A stretch of 64,000 nucleotides of DNA from Proteromonas lacertae (taxonomy: Eukaryota; Sar; Bigyra; Opalinata; Proteromonadidae): NCBI GenBank assembly GCA_002245135.1, contig NGBS01000292.1, forward strand, positions 599,928 through 663,927, read 5' to 3'. Under the pieces are notes generated by a model. The model saw only the letters and a list, made by a program, of their open reading frames with translations. It searched no databases and had not been told where the DNA came from. How positions within the stretch are numbered: the stretch's first letter is position 1; each line of letters begins with the position of its first letter. Shown here piece after piece: positions 26,698 through 37,785 of the stretch. Position numbers and translations under genes: made by a program.

Positions 26698-27481
26698 CAG
26701 ATTTTATTCTTTTCAAAATATTATCAACATTAAACAATTCTTGTTGATAATAACTTACCGATTTTTCATCACTTCTATTACTACTACCACCACCACCAGC
26801 AACAACAAATGATTTATCTAATTGAATATTCCTTTGATTATCTAAACTTATACTATACTCAAAATTTGATAATTCAATTTCTGATTTTGTAAATTGTCTA
26901 TTATTATTATTTGCTCTTCTGTAGGTTAAAACTCTATTACATATTCTATAATAACGTTGTTTACATTCTTCAATTGATCTTATTGGATTTCTATTATATC
27001 TATCACCAATAACATGCCATCTTAAATCATATTTTTTACACAGTGAAAATAAATAATCAGTTTCTTCTCTACTCCAATCATCGTGGATATTACAATCATA
27101 ATATTCTTCATCTGTATAGTCTAAAGCATAGATTTGATAATTGAATTTTGCAAAAGGATAATCAATGTATTCTACATTCTTTCTTTCCCAATGATGTAAT
27201 TCTAGTCCATCCTCTCTTGCAGTACTCTTAAATTTATTCCATACCCAATTGTGAACATGAATATCTTTCATTCGGGTTACTAAGTCTAATTGCGAAGGAT
27301 CAGCGACTAATGGGGTTAGATTACCATCGCTTTCCATAATTTCGTATACTTCTCTTGGAACACCTTTTGGTTTTGCTTTCTTTGCTGTTCTGTGAGATCT
27401 TTTTGATTTATTATCCAGTATCTGATCAGTTTCATCACCACCTGGTGTTGATAATCCAAGTATATCAGCCACATCACCCAT
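26108..27481 (-). CDS. DMAP1/SWC4-family chromatin-remodelling subunit, paralogue A
   Basis: DMAP1 (yeast Swc4/Eaf2) is a shared subunit of the SWR1/SRCAP remodeller and NuA4/TIP60 acetyltransferase in the nucleus. Seen here are MGDVADILGLSTP at the start, NWVWNKFKSTAREDGLELHHWER, and the SANT-like segment WSREETDYLFSLCKKYDLRWHVIGDRY split as WSREETDYLFSL and KKYDLRWHVIGDRY, followed by a Tyr/Arg-rich ECKQRYYRIC motif. A Gly/Ser linker and the C-terminal DMAP helix bundle follow (KMVDKILVELGTDPHLPMV, then IIQKYIGLKMAAL). Introns at about 26645-26697 and 26466-26496, plus a 25-nt one near 26345-26369, restore phase. A one-base break near 26230 is needed to reach the basic, acidic-ended tail. 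It shares about 90 bases of intergenic DNA head to head with the DRC9 gene. Confidence 0.85.
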
Positions 27482-27507
27482 TTTCAAAAAATACTATGTT
27501 TGATAAA

Positions 27508-27536
27508 AACTTGAATAAAGCAAACATGTTTGAACG
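27508..27536. promoter_or_regulatory. Bidirectional spacer with CTTGAA and GTTTGAAC elements
   Basis: The 90-base gap between the divergent starts of DMAP1 paralogue A (27481) and DRC9 (27572) holds AACTTGAATAAAGC and CATGTTTGAACG. These resemble the CTTGA/TTCAAG elements upstream of other genes, so a bidirectional promoter is inferred. Confidence 0.4.
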
Positions 27537-27571
27537 TTACAATTGAATATTTAAAAAATATTGAGTAATAT

Positions 27572-28802
27572 ATGACTGAATTGAATGTAGTTACTGCGCA
27601 TTTAATAAGTGCAGTATTGCAGGATTCTATAGAAAAACTACAACTTCTTGGAACGTATTTTAATTCAGTTTTATAGTGTTTAGAATAACTCCAGATATAT
27701 GTTCACATAAAGAAGATCTATCAAAACGTGTTGGAGGTGATATTTTAATAACTATAGATAGACAGAGGGAATTAGAAGAAAAATGTGAAGAGTTACTTGG
27801 AAAAAGAGCACAATTAAAAGGTTTAGCTAATAAATCAAAATATGCTGAAGTACAAGTAGAAATAAAAGAAGTAAATCACTCTCTTCGTCTAATAACAAAA
27901 CATTTATGTCAAAGTCTTTTAGAAAATCCAAATGTAAAAGGAAATTTAAAAAAAGTAAATAGAGAAAGAACTTTTCTAGAGAATCTACTCAGTGACACAA
28001 TAGTGGATGTACAAAATGGACAATTTACCTCACTAATCAAACAAATAGAAGCAGAAAACAAAGAAAGGAATAGAGTAGAAGAACTACAAAAACAAGAAAA
28101 AGAAACAAGAGAGGCTGTACAGAAATTAGAAGAAAATCTTCGAAAAGAGGAAGCTGCCCATCAACGAGAAATGAAAGAGAAAAATGAGATAATTAATCAA
28201 TTAAAGGAAGAGTTGAGAGATATTACGAGAAAAACTGTAGATCAATACATATATGCGAGAAAAGAGACTAAAGCTAAGATCAATACAATGTTGTATGAAT
28301 ACCAAACAGTATATCTATATATATATTATTATTATTTATATTGGAATAGGAAGAAACTTTAGAAGATAAGAGATTAATCGATTTGAAGAATGAAAAAGAA
28401 AAAGAGTTATTAGTTCATGAAGAAACAATCAAATTTTTAACAAATAAACAAAAACAATATGAAAATTTAGTGAATGAATGGAATGTGAAATATACTGCTG
28501 ATTTAGCAGAGATGGATAAAACAATTAAAACATTAAACATCAGTAGAGATGAGGACTTATCAAAATTGAAGTTATTACAAGGAAGATTTGATAAAGATAC
28601 AGCTGATAGAGTTGCTAAGGAAGAAGATGTAAGAAAACAAAATCAATTTGAAATCATGAAGGCAGCTGAATTTGAAGAACAAAATCAAGCTGCTATCAAG
28701 ATACAGAAGTGTTATAGAGAATATAAAGCGTTTAAGGATATGAAGGCTAAATTATTACCAAAAAAGAAGAAACGTAGACGAAAGAAGTCAAAGAAGAAAT
28801 AA
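27572..28802 (+). CDS. Dynein regulatory complex subunit 9 (IQCG/DRC9-like)
   Basis: DRC9 is part of the nexin-dynein regulatory complex linking doublet microtubules in motile flagella and binds calmodulin through an IQ motif. The protein is almost wholly coiled coil. NPNVKGNLKKVNRERTFLENL followed by an FTSLIKQIEAE block is typical of the family, split here as NPNVKGNLKKVNRER and FTSLIKQIEAENKE. The C-terminus holds an IQ motif, AAIKIQKCYREYKAF (about 28687-28731), and ends in a very basic Lys/Arg tail. The start MTELNVVTAHLISAVLQ is joined by a 29-nt intron (about 27652-27680), and a second intron lies at about 28309-28349. Length (about 390 residues) fits IQCG. Its divergence from DMAP1 paralogue A and proximity to SAXO may be chance. 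Confidence 0.85.
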
Positions 28803-28883
28803 ATAAATAATAGTAATTTTCTTATTATTATTTTGTTCCTTTTATCTATTGTTTTGTTTATTTTTAAATATTTAAATTTGCGA

Positions 28884-29575
28884 TTATTTTACTTTCCAAG
28901 GTGGAAGAGGTGGATATTCAAAATCAGAAGGAGGAATTTCATCAAATATTTGGAAAATATAATCAATAAACTGAACTTTGAATAATCCCTAACAATTATA
29001 AACAATTAGAATGAATATATACGTATTTACGAGATTTTTCAAATAATTCTAAAGAATGTATCACTGATTCTTTATGATGTTTACATAAATAATAACATAT
29101 GAATAAACCAGTTCGATTATGACCATGAGTACAGTGTACTGCTATATATTTATCACTATTGTAATTATTAATCAAGGAACAAAACAAATTCAAACTATCT
29201 ATTGATGGCAATGAACCTCCTCCTTCTACTAAGATCTTTTTGTATTCAACACCTAAATTCATAAATTCTTTTGGATTGTAATATCTATATGTTGCTGTCA
29301 AATCAATAATCATTCCTATTTCATTGCCCAATTCTCTTTCTTTCTCAATTAACATACTGGGGGTAAATTGTAATTCTTTTGGTAATTTATATATCTTATC
29401 AAGAGGACACTATTTAATTAAACTATCTATTATACTTTAATAGGTATTATATGAGTATTTTCAACAGGATCACCATATTCTAAAGGACCTTTCCACAAAG
29501 CTGGCAATTTATAATTTCTTGGTGGCCTTTAAATAATAAATTCAGATAAATATACCATTTTTGTGAAGTTGACAT
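28884..29575 (-). CDS. Stand-alone cysteine-phosphatase type RNA 5'-triphosphatase (capping enzyme RTPase/DUSP11-like)
   Basis: Removes the gamma (and possibly beta) phosphate from RNA 5' ends. The active-site signature HCxxxxxR(T) is complete as VHCTHGHNRTGLFICYY (about 29090-29140), and the family block IIDLTATYRYYNPKEF lies upstream. MSTSQKWPPRNYKLPALWKG at the start and FEYPPLPPWKVK at the end resemble the RTPase half of metazoan/plant capping enzyme (RNGTT) more than generic dual-specificity phosphatases. There is no guanylyltransferase domain: the frame stops directly after the PPLPPW element. Introns of about 28, 26 and 35 nt (near 29527-29554, 29411-29436 and 28990-29024) join the four exons in phase. 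A DUSP11/PIR1-type role on non-mRNA substrates is an alternative. Confidence 0.85.
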
Positions 29576-29663
29576 GAATTTTAATAATGTGGTGTGTGAA
29601 AATATTTTCATTTCCCATAAATAAAAAAAACTTTTAAATATCAATATATCATATTATCTAACT

Positions 29664-31741
29664 TTATTGATGAGAAACTGATAATAATTCAAATGAAGTG
29701 TTTTGACCATATATTGCAGCATATGAATATAATGGAGAAGGTAAATCTTTAACAAGTAAAACAGGAGATGAATTATTATGACTTATCCACCATTCTCTTT
29801 TATTCATATCAACAATCACTTCATAAATTGAACCATCTCCATGATTATTGAAATTTGGATTTTCAGTAACAACTCTTCCAATATGACAATATGGAGTAAT
29901 ATCTTGACTTTTACCATAAGATGCAAAATAATTACATGTTGTTGATTGTTCATCAATATCATTACCAGAATATGTATTATTAGTTGATAATCCTAACATC
30001 ATTCCATCATATTTATTTTCATTTTGATAAAATTTATATTTGATATGATAAACTTCATCTTCCATTTTCAAATTTATATAGCAATGATTCCAACACTCAT
30101 CAGTATTTGTTATTGTTTTACCACTATTTGATATTAATATTCCATCACTTTTGTTTAACTCTGTGAATTTTACATCAACAAATTCTAATGATATTTTGAA
30201 TTTCTTTTCATTTAGAATATTCTTACAATTTATTTCATATTCTCTCTTTTTGATTTCTTTATCAATTTTTCCATGAATAATGCCACTCTCTTTATCTATC
30301 ATCATTCCATCTGGCAATGAAGGATTTATTGAAAATTCACATCGATTTCCATCAAATGATGGAATTATTGACATTTCCTCATTTAATCCAAATGAATATT
30401 CTGATTGAGGATATGAAAATGATGTGATTTCTTTTGTTTTTAATTCTTCCAATAATTCTTCATCTTTTATTATTTTTCTCATTTCTTCTTCTTCTTTTTC
30501 ACTTAATCTCATTTCTTGAATGTATTGGATTAATAATTCTTTAGATTTTGAGTTTAAATAATCTTCATTCAATATTCTGTAAAGAATTTCTTTTCCACAT
30601 AACCCTTCAATTATTGTTATATTCTTCTTATTATCTATAAACAAACAAAAGCATTTTAATGTTCGATTTCCACCTCTTTGATTATATTCATATATTAACT
30701 TAGACAACAACCTATTCTTAATTGCATTTGGTATTAGTTCCTTCATTTTCATTTCCATCATTATATTTAACACAATATTAACTATTTTTATATCCTCATT
30801 AGATAATAGTTTTACCATTTCTTCTTTGATTTCTTCTTCATTCAACATTTTTATCACATTTTCATTTATTTCTATTTCACTTTCTTCTTCTATATAATAT
30901 TCATTTATTATCTCCAATAATTCAACACTCTTTATTTCTTTCACTTTCACATTTATATGATCATTCATATAATCTTCTATTTCAACATTTATCTCTTTTA
31001 ACACATTCTCATTCTCTTCTTCTATTTCTTCTTTCTTTATTTCAATCAAATGAATTTTGGTTTTTATTAATGATATAAACTCATTTAATTCTTCTTCATT
31101 TTCTTCACTTTCTTTCAATACACTCTTATACCATTTCAATAACCGATTTAATAACCAAGTTTCATCAATTATCATCAATTTCTTATTGTTTAAGATGAAT
31201 TTTAATGATTTTAAATTCATTTTTAATAATAATTTATCTATTTATTATAATTATCATTATTTATACCATCATTCAAATACTTAAAACCATTCTTACTTAT
31301 ATATTTTTCACTCATATCTCTTAACTCATTCAATTGATTTATATTCATACAATTTAACATTTCGAATATTTCTATCATCATTGAATCATTTAAATGAGTT
31401 TTTAAATATCTTTTACATATTCTCATTATTCGAATATCATTATAATAAATACTAAATCTCAATATATCACAAATGTTAGAATCAGTTAATTCCATACATC
31501 CACCACTGTAGTATTTTTCTATCTCTAAAAATGACTTTATTTCACATTTTTCATACAACTCTAATACTCCACTCTGCTTTTCATCTAATAATAAATTCTT
31601 TAATGTATCATTCCCATTCATTAATATACTTTTCACACATACAATCTCTTCTCTTCCTACTTTTACTTTCAAATCACCATAACCATTATTCACTAGTATT
31701 CGACTCAATCTACAAATCATATTATTTTCATTTATACCCAT
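29664..31741 (-). CDS. BTB/BACK, He_PIG and SPRY-like protein, copy A
   Basis: Function unknown; a CUL3 adaptor or scaffold role is possible from the BTB fold. The start MGINENNMICRLSRIL leads into a BTB-like domain (KVKVGREEIVCVKSILM, LEIEKYYSGG, DILRFSIYYNDI). An intron at about 31228-31255 separates it from BACK-like helices (DETWLLNRLLKWYK) and a long Glu/Lys-rich helical region. Next comes a He_PIG-type segment (LPDGMMIDKESGIIHG, about 30275-30322), then a C-terminal region like B30.2/SPRY domains (MLGLSTNNTYS, IYEVIVDMNKREWWISHN, LPSPLYSYAAIYG). The open frame is intact, unlike the paralogues at 34.3-36.5 kb and 63.2-64.0 kb. Length is about 680 residues. Confidence 0.6.
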
Positions 31742-32004
31742 TATCACCTATCTCATTATCTATTACTTTCATTTCAGCAAAATATTGATTTTGGAACAAT
31801 TACTAAAATGTATTCGTTTCATTGTTAATCAAATCAGTTACATTGAATAAAAGAAGAATGAGATATGTTTGAAAGAAATGAAAATATAGAATAAATAAAA
31901 ATAGCATAGATATTCAAAATCTTTTAATTGTCTATATTTTGTATTTGTTTCTGTACAATGAATATAATATACAATATAAATATAAATATAACAAATTAAT
32001 AGAA

Positions 32005-32452
32005 TTATTTACCTTCTAATATCATACGAACTTCTTCTCCTGTTAATTTTTCTCTCTCTTTCAAACTCTTCGCTAATCTCTTCAATTTACTTTTATTTTT
32101 ACTAATCATTATCTTCGCATCATTGTAACCACTATTTAAAATCTTGTTTACTTCTTTATCAATCTCATGTTTTGATTCATTTGATAATAACTCTAAATTA
32201 TCACTCGTTATTACTTCATATCCATGAACATTATTCATTCCATATGACATTACCATTCTTCGAGCAATTTCTTTTGCATGTTCTAAATCACTTCCAGCTC
32301 CAGTTGTTACATTATCTCTTCCAAATATTATCTCTTCTGCTACTCTTCCACCCATATTTACTACGATTTGTGCATATAATTCTTTCTTACTCACTTGATA
32401 AGAAGATTCTTCTGAAGGTAAATGACTTACTAAACCTAATGCCTAATTTCAT

Positions 32453-32483
<31 letters not shown>

Positions 32484-33998
32484 AAATATAAATAAATATA
32501 TATATACTGATCCACGAGGTATTATTGTAGCACTTCGAACTGGTTGAGCTCCTGGAAAGTAAGTGGCTAATAATGCATGTCCTGCTTCATGATATCTATT
32601 ATATTATATATATTATATTATTATTATTATATACGCTGTATTATCTATTACATTCTTTGGAATTATTGCACTTTTTCTTTCTGTTCCTAATAAGATTTTA
32701 TCTTCAGCTTTTAAGATATCTTCCATTCGAATTTCTTTACTTTTATTTATATATGCTAATAATGCAGCTTGGTTTATTATATTCTCTAAATCAGCACCTG
32801 TTGCACCTGGAGTTGTATCAGCTAATTCTTTCAAATTTACATCTTCACTTATTCTTTTATTTCGACAATATCTTTCAATTATCTTTAATCGACCTTCTTT
32901 ATCTGGTAATGGAACTATTGGAATATAATAATAACAATTTATTATTTACTTTCTAATTGTAAATCAAATCTACCTGGTCTTATTAAAGCAGGATCTAATA
33001 TTTCTTTTAAATTTGTTGCTGCTATTACCAATATTCCATCACTTTCACGAAATCCACCCATTTCTGTCAATAATTGATTGATTGTCATTCGATCATATGA
33101 TTTTGTTCCATTACTATTTCTCTTACCACCTACACTATCTAATTCATCAATAAATATTATAGCAGGAGACTATTATATAATATAAATATATAAATAATTA
33201 AATATACATGTTCTTTTGCTAATTGAAATAATTTTCGAATTCTTTTTGCACCAACTCCAACATACATTTCATCAAATTCACTTGCTGTTGCATATAGAAA
33301 TGTTACATTCGCTTCACCAGCTAATGCTCTTGCTAATAATGTCTTACCACAGCCTGGAGGACCAGATAATAAAACACCATGAGGTATGGTTGCTCCTGAT
33401 TCATATACACTTTTTGGATTCTTTAGATATTTTAATAAAAATGTCATTTCTTCTTTTATATCATCTAATCCTTCTATATCACTAAATTTAGCTGTTTCAC
33501 CTTCATGACTTTTTATTGACGATGTTGAATTTGATTCTCTATTCACTGTTTTATAATTTATTACATAAGCAAATCCAATAAACATTAAACATCCCAATAT
33601 CTCTAAAAAATGACTTTGTTTATTTGATTCTATTGAATATAAAGGATTGGTTTTTGTTCCACGAACATTCACTTTGTCTTTATTTATTCGTAAATCAGTC
33701 AAATATATATCACCTGTCTTACATAAAGCTCTTATAAACTCTTTATTTATTAATTCATCACTCAAAGGACTTTTCAATCGAAGAATCTCAGAATATACAA
33801 GACGATATGCTCCAATGTCATTTAATCTCTATTCAATTATCATTAATAACTAAATTAACTCTATTATACTTTAAAATATTCACTTTGAGCATAATAGTTG
33901 TTAATATTTTCATTGATTGCTTTTCTTAAACTCATAGTTCGTAATCTTGGTAAAAAACTAATGAAACGAACATTTGGCTTTATTACTGATAGTTTCAT
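32005..33998 (-). CDS. FtsH/YME1-type mitochondrial AAA metalloprotease
   Basis: A membrane-anchored ATP-dependent zinc protease that degrades inner-membrane proteins. The N-terminus ([19 protein letters not shown]) is basic and suits a mitochondrial presequence. One hydrophobic segment ([17 protein letters not shown]) precedes the AAA module, as in intermembrane-space i-AAA (YME1) enzymes; matrix m-AAA forms have two. Walker A is GPPGCGKT (about 33335-33360), Walker [10 protein letters not shown] (about 33140-33168), and the second region of homology is [11 protein letters not shown]. The zinc site HEAGH is just after the intron near 32595-32632. The remaining catalytic acid region [10 protein letters not shown] is at about 32275-32305. 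Introns at about 33800-33880, 33173-33206, 32917-32960, 32595-32640 and 32443-32505 join the exons. The last frame ends [13 protein letters not shown] at 32005. Confidence 0.9.
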
Positions 33999-34112
33999 TG
34001 ATTTGATCTATTTTTATAATTACATACTCATAAATATACTGAGTTATTGATATTGATTAACCAATTTACTATTTCTATACATTCTAATTTTTATTTTGAA
34101 AAATGAGAATTA

Positions 34113-34130
34113 TCAAGCCAAGTTCAAGCA
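34113..34130. promoter_or_regulatory. CAAGCC...TTCAAGC element between divergent genes
   Basis: TCAAGCCAAGTTCAAGCA lies in the 308-base gap between the AAA protease start (33998) and the BTB copy B start (34307). It matches 36586-36606 and 40132-40156 in core and spacing. Nothing else is recognised in this gap. Promoter role inferred. Confidence 0.4.
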
Positions 34131-34306
34131 TTTCAATTTTTAATTTCATTTTTATTGTTGATAGAAGTAATAGTGTGATGGATTGAAATGAAATACTGAT
34201 AGTTGATATACTAATAAGTTTATTAAAGATATTTATTTAGCATTTTCAAAATATTGGGTTAATGAAAATTTTCAAAAAAAATAGAAAGAGCTAATCTTCA
34301 CATAAG

Positions 34307-36455
34307 ATGGTTATAAAAGAGAATAAAGAAGTTAGAGAAAGAGGGTATGAAATAATATGAATATCTGAAATAGGTTATGTAGAAAATTAGTAGAAAATGG
34401 TTTTGGTGATATAAAAGTCAAGGCGGGAGAAAGTATTATTACCTCAATCAAATCCATTTTGATAAGTGGTAATAGAACTTTGAAGAAAGTGATTGAAGAT
34501 AAAGAATTTAAAGGTATTTTGGAGTTATATGAGGATTGTAGTGAATGTTGCTTTCTGGAAGTAGAGAAATACTACAGTGGTGGTGATTTGGATATAAACA
34601 GAGAGAATGTATGTGATATATTGATGTTTTGTATGTCATATAATGATGAAGATATATATAATGATTGTATTGATTTTATAAAGAATAATGTTGATGATGA
34701 TATACTGATTAAATTAATTGATATATCACATCGATTTACCTATGGTTTAAAAGAGATTGAAGAGTTGAAAATGACTGAATTTGAGAAAAGAGGATATAAA
34801 TACTTATATAATGGTATATTTTATTATTATAAGAATTGTTTTTATTTATTAATATAAATAGATGAGTATTTAATGATGTTAGATATAAACAATCTTAAGA
34901 GTTTATTATCTTTCAAGAATGTGATAATTCGAAATGAATTGTGGTTATTAAATCGATTATTAGAATGGTATAAACACAAAAGAAGCTGTAACAATAATGA
35001 TGGATTTTGTTCAATGATTTTAAACATTTGGTTGAAGAACATATAGATGGTAAAATGATCAATGAATGTGAAATGAGTGATGAAACTAAAGAGATGTTGA
35101 GAGAATTGAATATAGTGTTTAACAAAAACAAATCAATAAAATATATCTGATTTAAACCAAATCAGAGATGAAAGTATCAAGAACTTAATAATCAACAATT
35201 ATATTGAGGATGGTGGAATAGAATTTAATGAAGAAGAAAAAGAGATATTAAACCAAACAAAAGAAGAAGAATTAGATAATATAATATTAAACTTGCTTGA
35301 GACAAGAGATGTAATAGTAACAGAGATAGTGTTAATGATAATGAAATATAAAAATGTGAAAGTCGAAAGTATAAATTATAGAAATATAATGTAATAGAAT
35401 ATATCTCCAATATAGAAAAAAGAGATGTTTTAAGCAAATTATGTGTAGAGTTTAATGAAAGTAAAAGAAATCGAACATTAAAATGTTTAAGTGTGTTTTT
35501 AGAAGATAAAAAGAATGTTTCAGTAATTGAAGATATATGTGGAAAAGAAACACTTTATAGAATATTAAATAATGATTATTTAAACTCCAAATCGAAAGAA
35601 TTATTAATAGAATATATTCAAGAAATGAAAATGAGTGATGAAGAAAAAGAAGAAATGAAGAAAATGATATTTAATAAAGAATTATTGAATGAATTAATAA
35701 TCAAAGAAATCACATCATTTTCATATCCAGAAACAGAATATTCATTCTATGAAGGCGAAGAAATCTCAATAATTCCTTCATGTGATGGAGATAAATGTGA
35801 ATTTTCAGTAAATCCATCCTTACCTGATGGTTTAGTGATTGATAAAGAAAGTGGAATAATTCATGGAATAATCAAGAATAGTTATGAGAAAACAGTATAT
35901 GAAATAACCTGTAAGAATATAAAAAATGAAAAGACATTCAAAATCACATTAGAAATTATGGAAGTAAAATTCATTAATAATGATAAAAATGATGTTTCAA
36001 TATTATCAGAGGGTAAAAAAATAACAAAACATGTGGATAGAAGCAGTCTATGTTATTTAAATTTGAAAATGGAAAGAGGAATTTACCATATAAAATATGT
36101 ATATCAAAAGAATCTTAGTGATTGTAAGGATTTAATGTATTTAGGTTTATCAACTGATAATATATATTTTACTCAAACATGTAATTATGTTGTATATACA
36201 GGTGCAAGTCAAGATATTGCTTCATATTGTCATATTGGAACAGTTGTTACTAGAAATCCCAATTTTACTCATTGTTCATCTGATGTAATTTATGAATTGA
36301 TTGTTGATATGAATAAACATGAATTTTGGATTTCTTGTAATAGTTTACCTCCCAGTTTACTTGTTAAAAATTTACCATCTCCATTATATCCATGTGTTAT
36401 GCTTTTCAATAAAAATACTTCATTAGAACTAAAAGAAGTTAGTCATGAAGATTAA
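34307..36455 (+). CDS. BTB/BACK, He_PIG and SPRY-like protein, copy B (frame-broken in the middle)
   Basis: Paralogue of the 29.7-31.7 kb gene. MVIKENKEVRERG joins GLCRKLVENGFGD through a 29-nt intron (34345-34373). The BTB-like domain (SIKSILISGNRTL, LEVEKYYSGG) is followed by an intron near 34814-34860, then by DELWLLNRLLEWYK-like BACK helices (NELWLLNRLLEWYK). Between 35.0 and 35.5 kb at least three frame changes interrupt the helical region. From 35493 the frame is open again through the He_PIG segment (LPDGLVIDKESGIIHG) and the SPRY-like end (YLGLSTDNIYFT, IYELIVDMNKHEFWISC, LPSPLYPC). It may be a decaying gene or carry sequencing errors. From about 35668 onward it lies inside the left inverted-repeat arm, so its 3' part recurs at 63.2-64.0 kb. 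Confidence 0.55.
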
Positions 36456-36585
36456 ATACTTTATATTCATTACTATTCATTATATTTTGATTATATTATA
36501 TCTGTATTTGTATATTACTATTTCATAATGAAGGAGTTAAATAACTCATTCTATTCATCATAATTTCAATTTTGAAAATCTATTT

Positions 36586-36606
36586 TGATCAAACCAAGTT
36601 CAAACA
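36586..36606. promoter_or_regulatory. TGATCAAACCAAGTTC element upstream of the two-TM protein
   Basis: TGATCAAACCAAGTTCAAAC sits about 37 bases before the ATG at 36643. It is nearly the same as the elements at 34113-34130 and 40132-40156. Inferred promoter motif. Confidence 0.4.
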
Positions 36607-36642
36607 TTTTATTTTTTTAATTTCATTTTTCTTGTTAATAGA

Positions 36643-37734
36643 ATGAAGAAAATCAGAGAATATTATGATAAATTGAAAGAATATGTTATAATAACATTTT
36701 CTTGTGAAATATTTATAGGAATATATTTAACTTGTTTATCAAGTGGTTTATTAAAGCAATATCAAAATCAGCGAAGTTTAAATATTGAGAGATATAATCT
36801 ATATGCAAGAAGATGGAATAATTATAAAAGAGATTCTTTCAAACCCTTTCATTTTCGTTATTTCTTTGATGATGAAGGTAATGGTTCTTTTCCTTTATGG
36901 TATTTCAATAAAACAAGTGATAATGAACCTTATAAAGATCATCAACTTCCACTTGATCCAATAATAATTCCATCAGAACCATATTATTATAAATGTGAAT
37001 ATGAGAATGTAAATAATTACACTTCATTAAATTTTAGATTAAAACAATGTTTTAATATTGATTGTAGTAATTCTTCTCGTCTTTATATCGATAAATTTGA
37101 AATACATAAAGTGTTATATGAAAGTCCAAACAATACAAAACTGAATGAAAAAGAGTTAAAAGAAAAATGTGTAAAAGAAAATGGTAAATGGCTAAATGAG
37201 AATTCAACTTGTATAAGTGATTTATATTTATCAAATATATGTTATCGCGTATTAATAAAAGCTGAATTTTATGCTATTCCTGACACTTATAGAGCTAGAC
37301 CAAAGAATCATGCTTATCATGATAAAATGGGATGTTATTTTAATGATGGAAATTTCTCTCCAGCTACTTATATATCTAATAATAATAATAATACAATAAC
37401 ATTAGAAGTAAGACATTATGATGATCCACGAATAGTATGTGAAGATATAAGTGAAGGATGTACAAGTAAATCAGAAAAAGATGGAAATTGTTTTGGAAAT
37501 CAAGATAAAATCCCTCAATTTATCTATTTACTGATATTTTCAATAGTTATTGATGTATTGATATTGTTTCATATTTTATATTACATCTTTGACCAAAAGA
37601 GAAGAAAACAAAAACTAATTCCAATTTCAACCTCTCCAGAAATACTAATTGAAGAAATGAAGATAATGTATAATAGAGTAAATAATAATAATTTAATATG
37701 TTTAAAATGTTTAATTCAAAATAGATTTGAATAA
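36643..37734 (+). CDS. Two-TM membrane protein with Cys-rich glycosylated lumenal/extracellular loop, copy A
   Basis: Family not recognised. An intron-free open frame of 363 codons. A first hydrophobic segment (IITFSCEIFIGIYLTCLSSG, residues about 16-35) and a second near residues 289-314 (FIYLLIFSIVIDVLILFHIL) bracket a loop of about 250 residues. The loop has around ten cysteines and several N-x-S/T sites (NGSF, NKTS, NYTS, NSSR, NSTC). A short basic cytosolic tail follows. This layout fits a surface or secretory-pathway protein with both ends in the cytosol. The absence of introns is unusual here. The mirror copy at 61944-63031 is broken by indels, so copy A is the better guide. Confidence 0.6.
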   Translation: MKKIREYYDKLKEYVIITFSCEIFIGIYLTCLSSGLLKQYQNQRSLNIERYNLYARRWNNYKRDSFKPFHFRYFFDDEGNGSFPLWYFNKTSDNEPYKDHQLPLDPIIIPSEPYYYKCEYENVNNYTSLNFRLKQCFNIDCSNSSRLYIDKFEIHKVLYESPNNTKLNEKELKEKCVKENGKWLNENSTCISDLYLSNICYRVLIKAEFYAIPDTYRARPKNHAYHDKMGCYFNDGNFSPATYISNNNNNTITLEVRHYDDPRIVCEDISEGCTSKSEKDGNCFGNQDKIPQFIYLLIFSIVIDVLILFHILYYIFDQKRRKQKLIPISTSPEILIEEMKIMYNRVNNNNLICLKCLIQNRFE

Positions 37735-37744
37735 TAGTTTGATA

Positions 37745-37768
37745 AAGCTTGATTTTAAAATTTGAAAT
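37745..37768. promoter_or_regulatory. AAGCTTGATTTTAAAA element upstream of the coiled-coil gene
   Basis: AAGCTTGATTTTAAAATTTG lies about 20 bases before the ATG at 37786 and is repeated almost identically at 42408-42423 before DMAP1 paralogue B. Inferred promoter motif. Confidence 0.4.
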
Positions 37769-37785
37769 ATCTCTTAACCTAGGAA

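Noticed and set aside
32463-32507. Possible microsatellite or CRISPR-like array (ATAA/ATAAATAT repeats)
   Set aside because: It is the low-complexity interior of an intron in the AAA protease gene; similar TA and TAA tracts occur in many introns here.
32172-32956. Leu/His-rich plus-strand frames
   Set aside because: Antisense of the AAA protease, whose catalytic motifs are on the minus strand.
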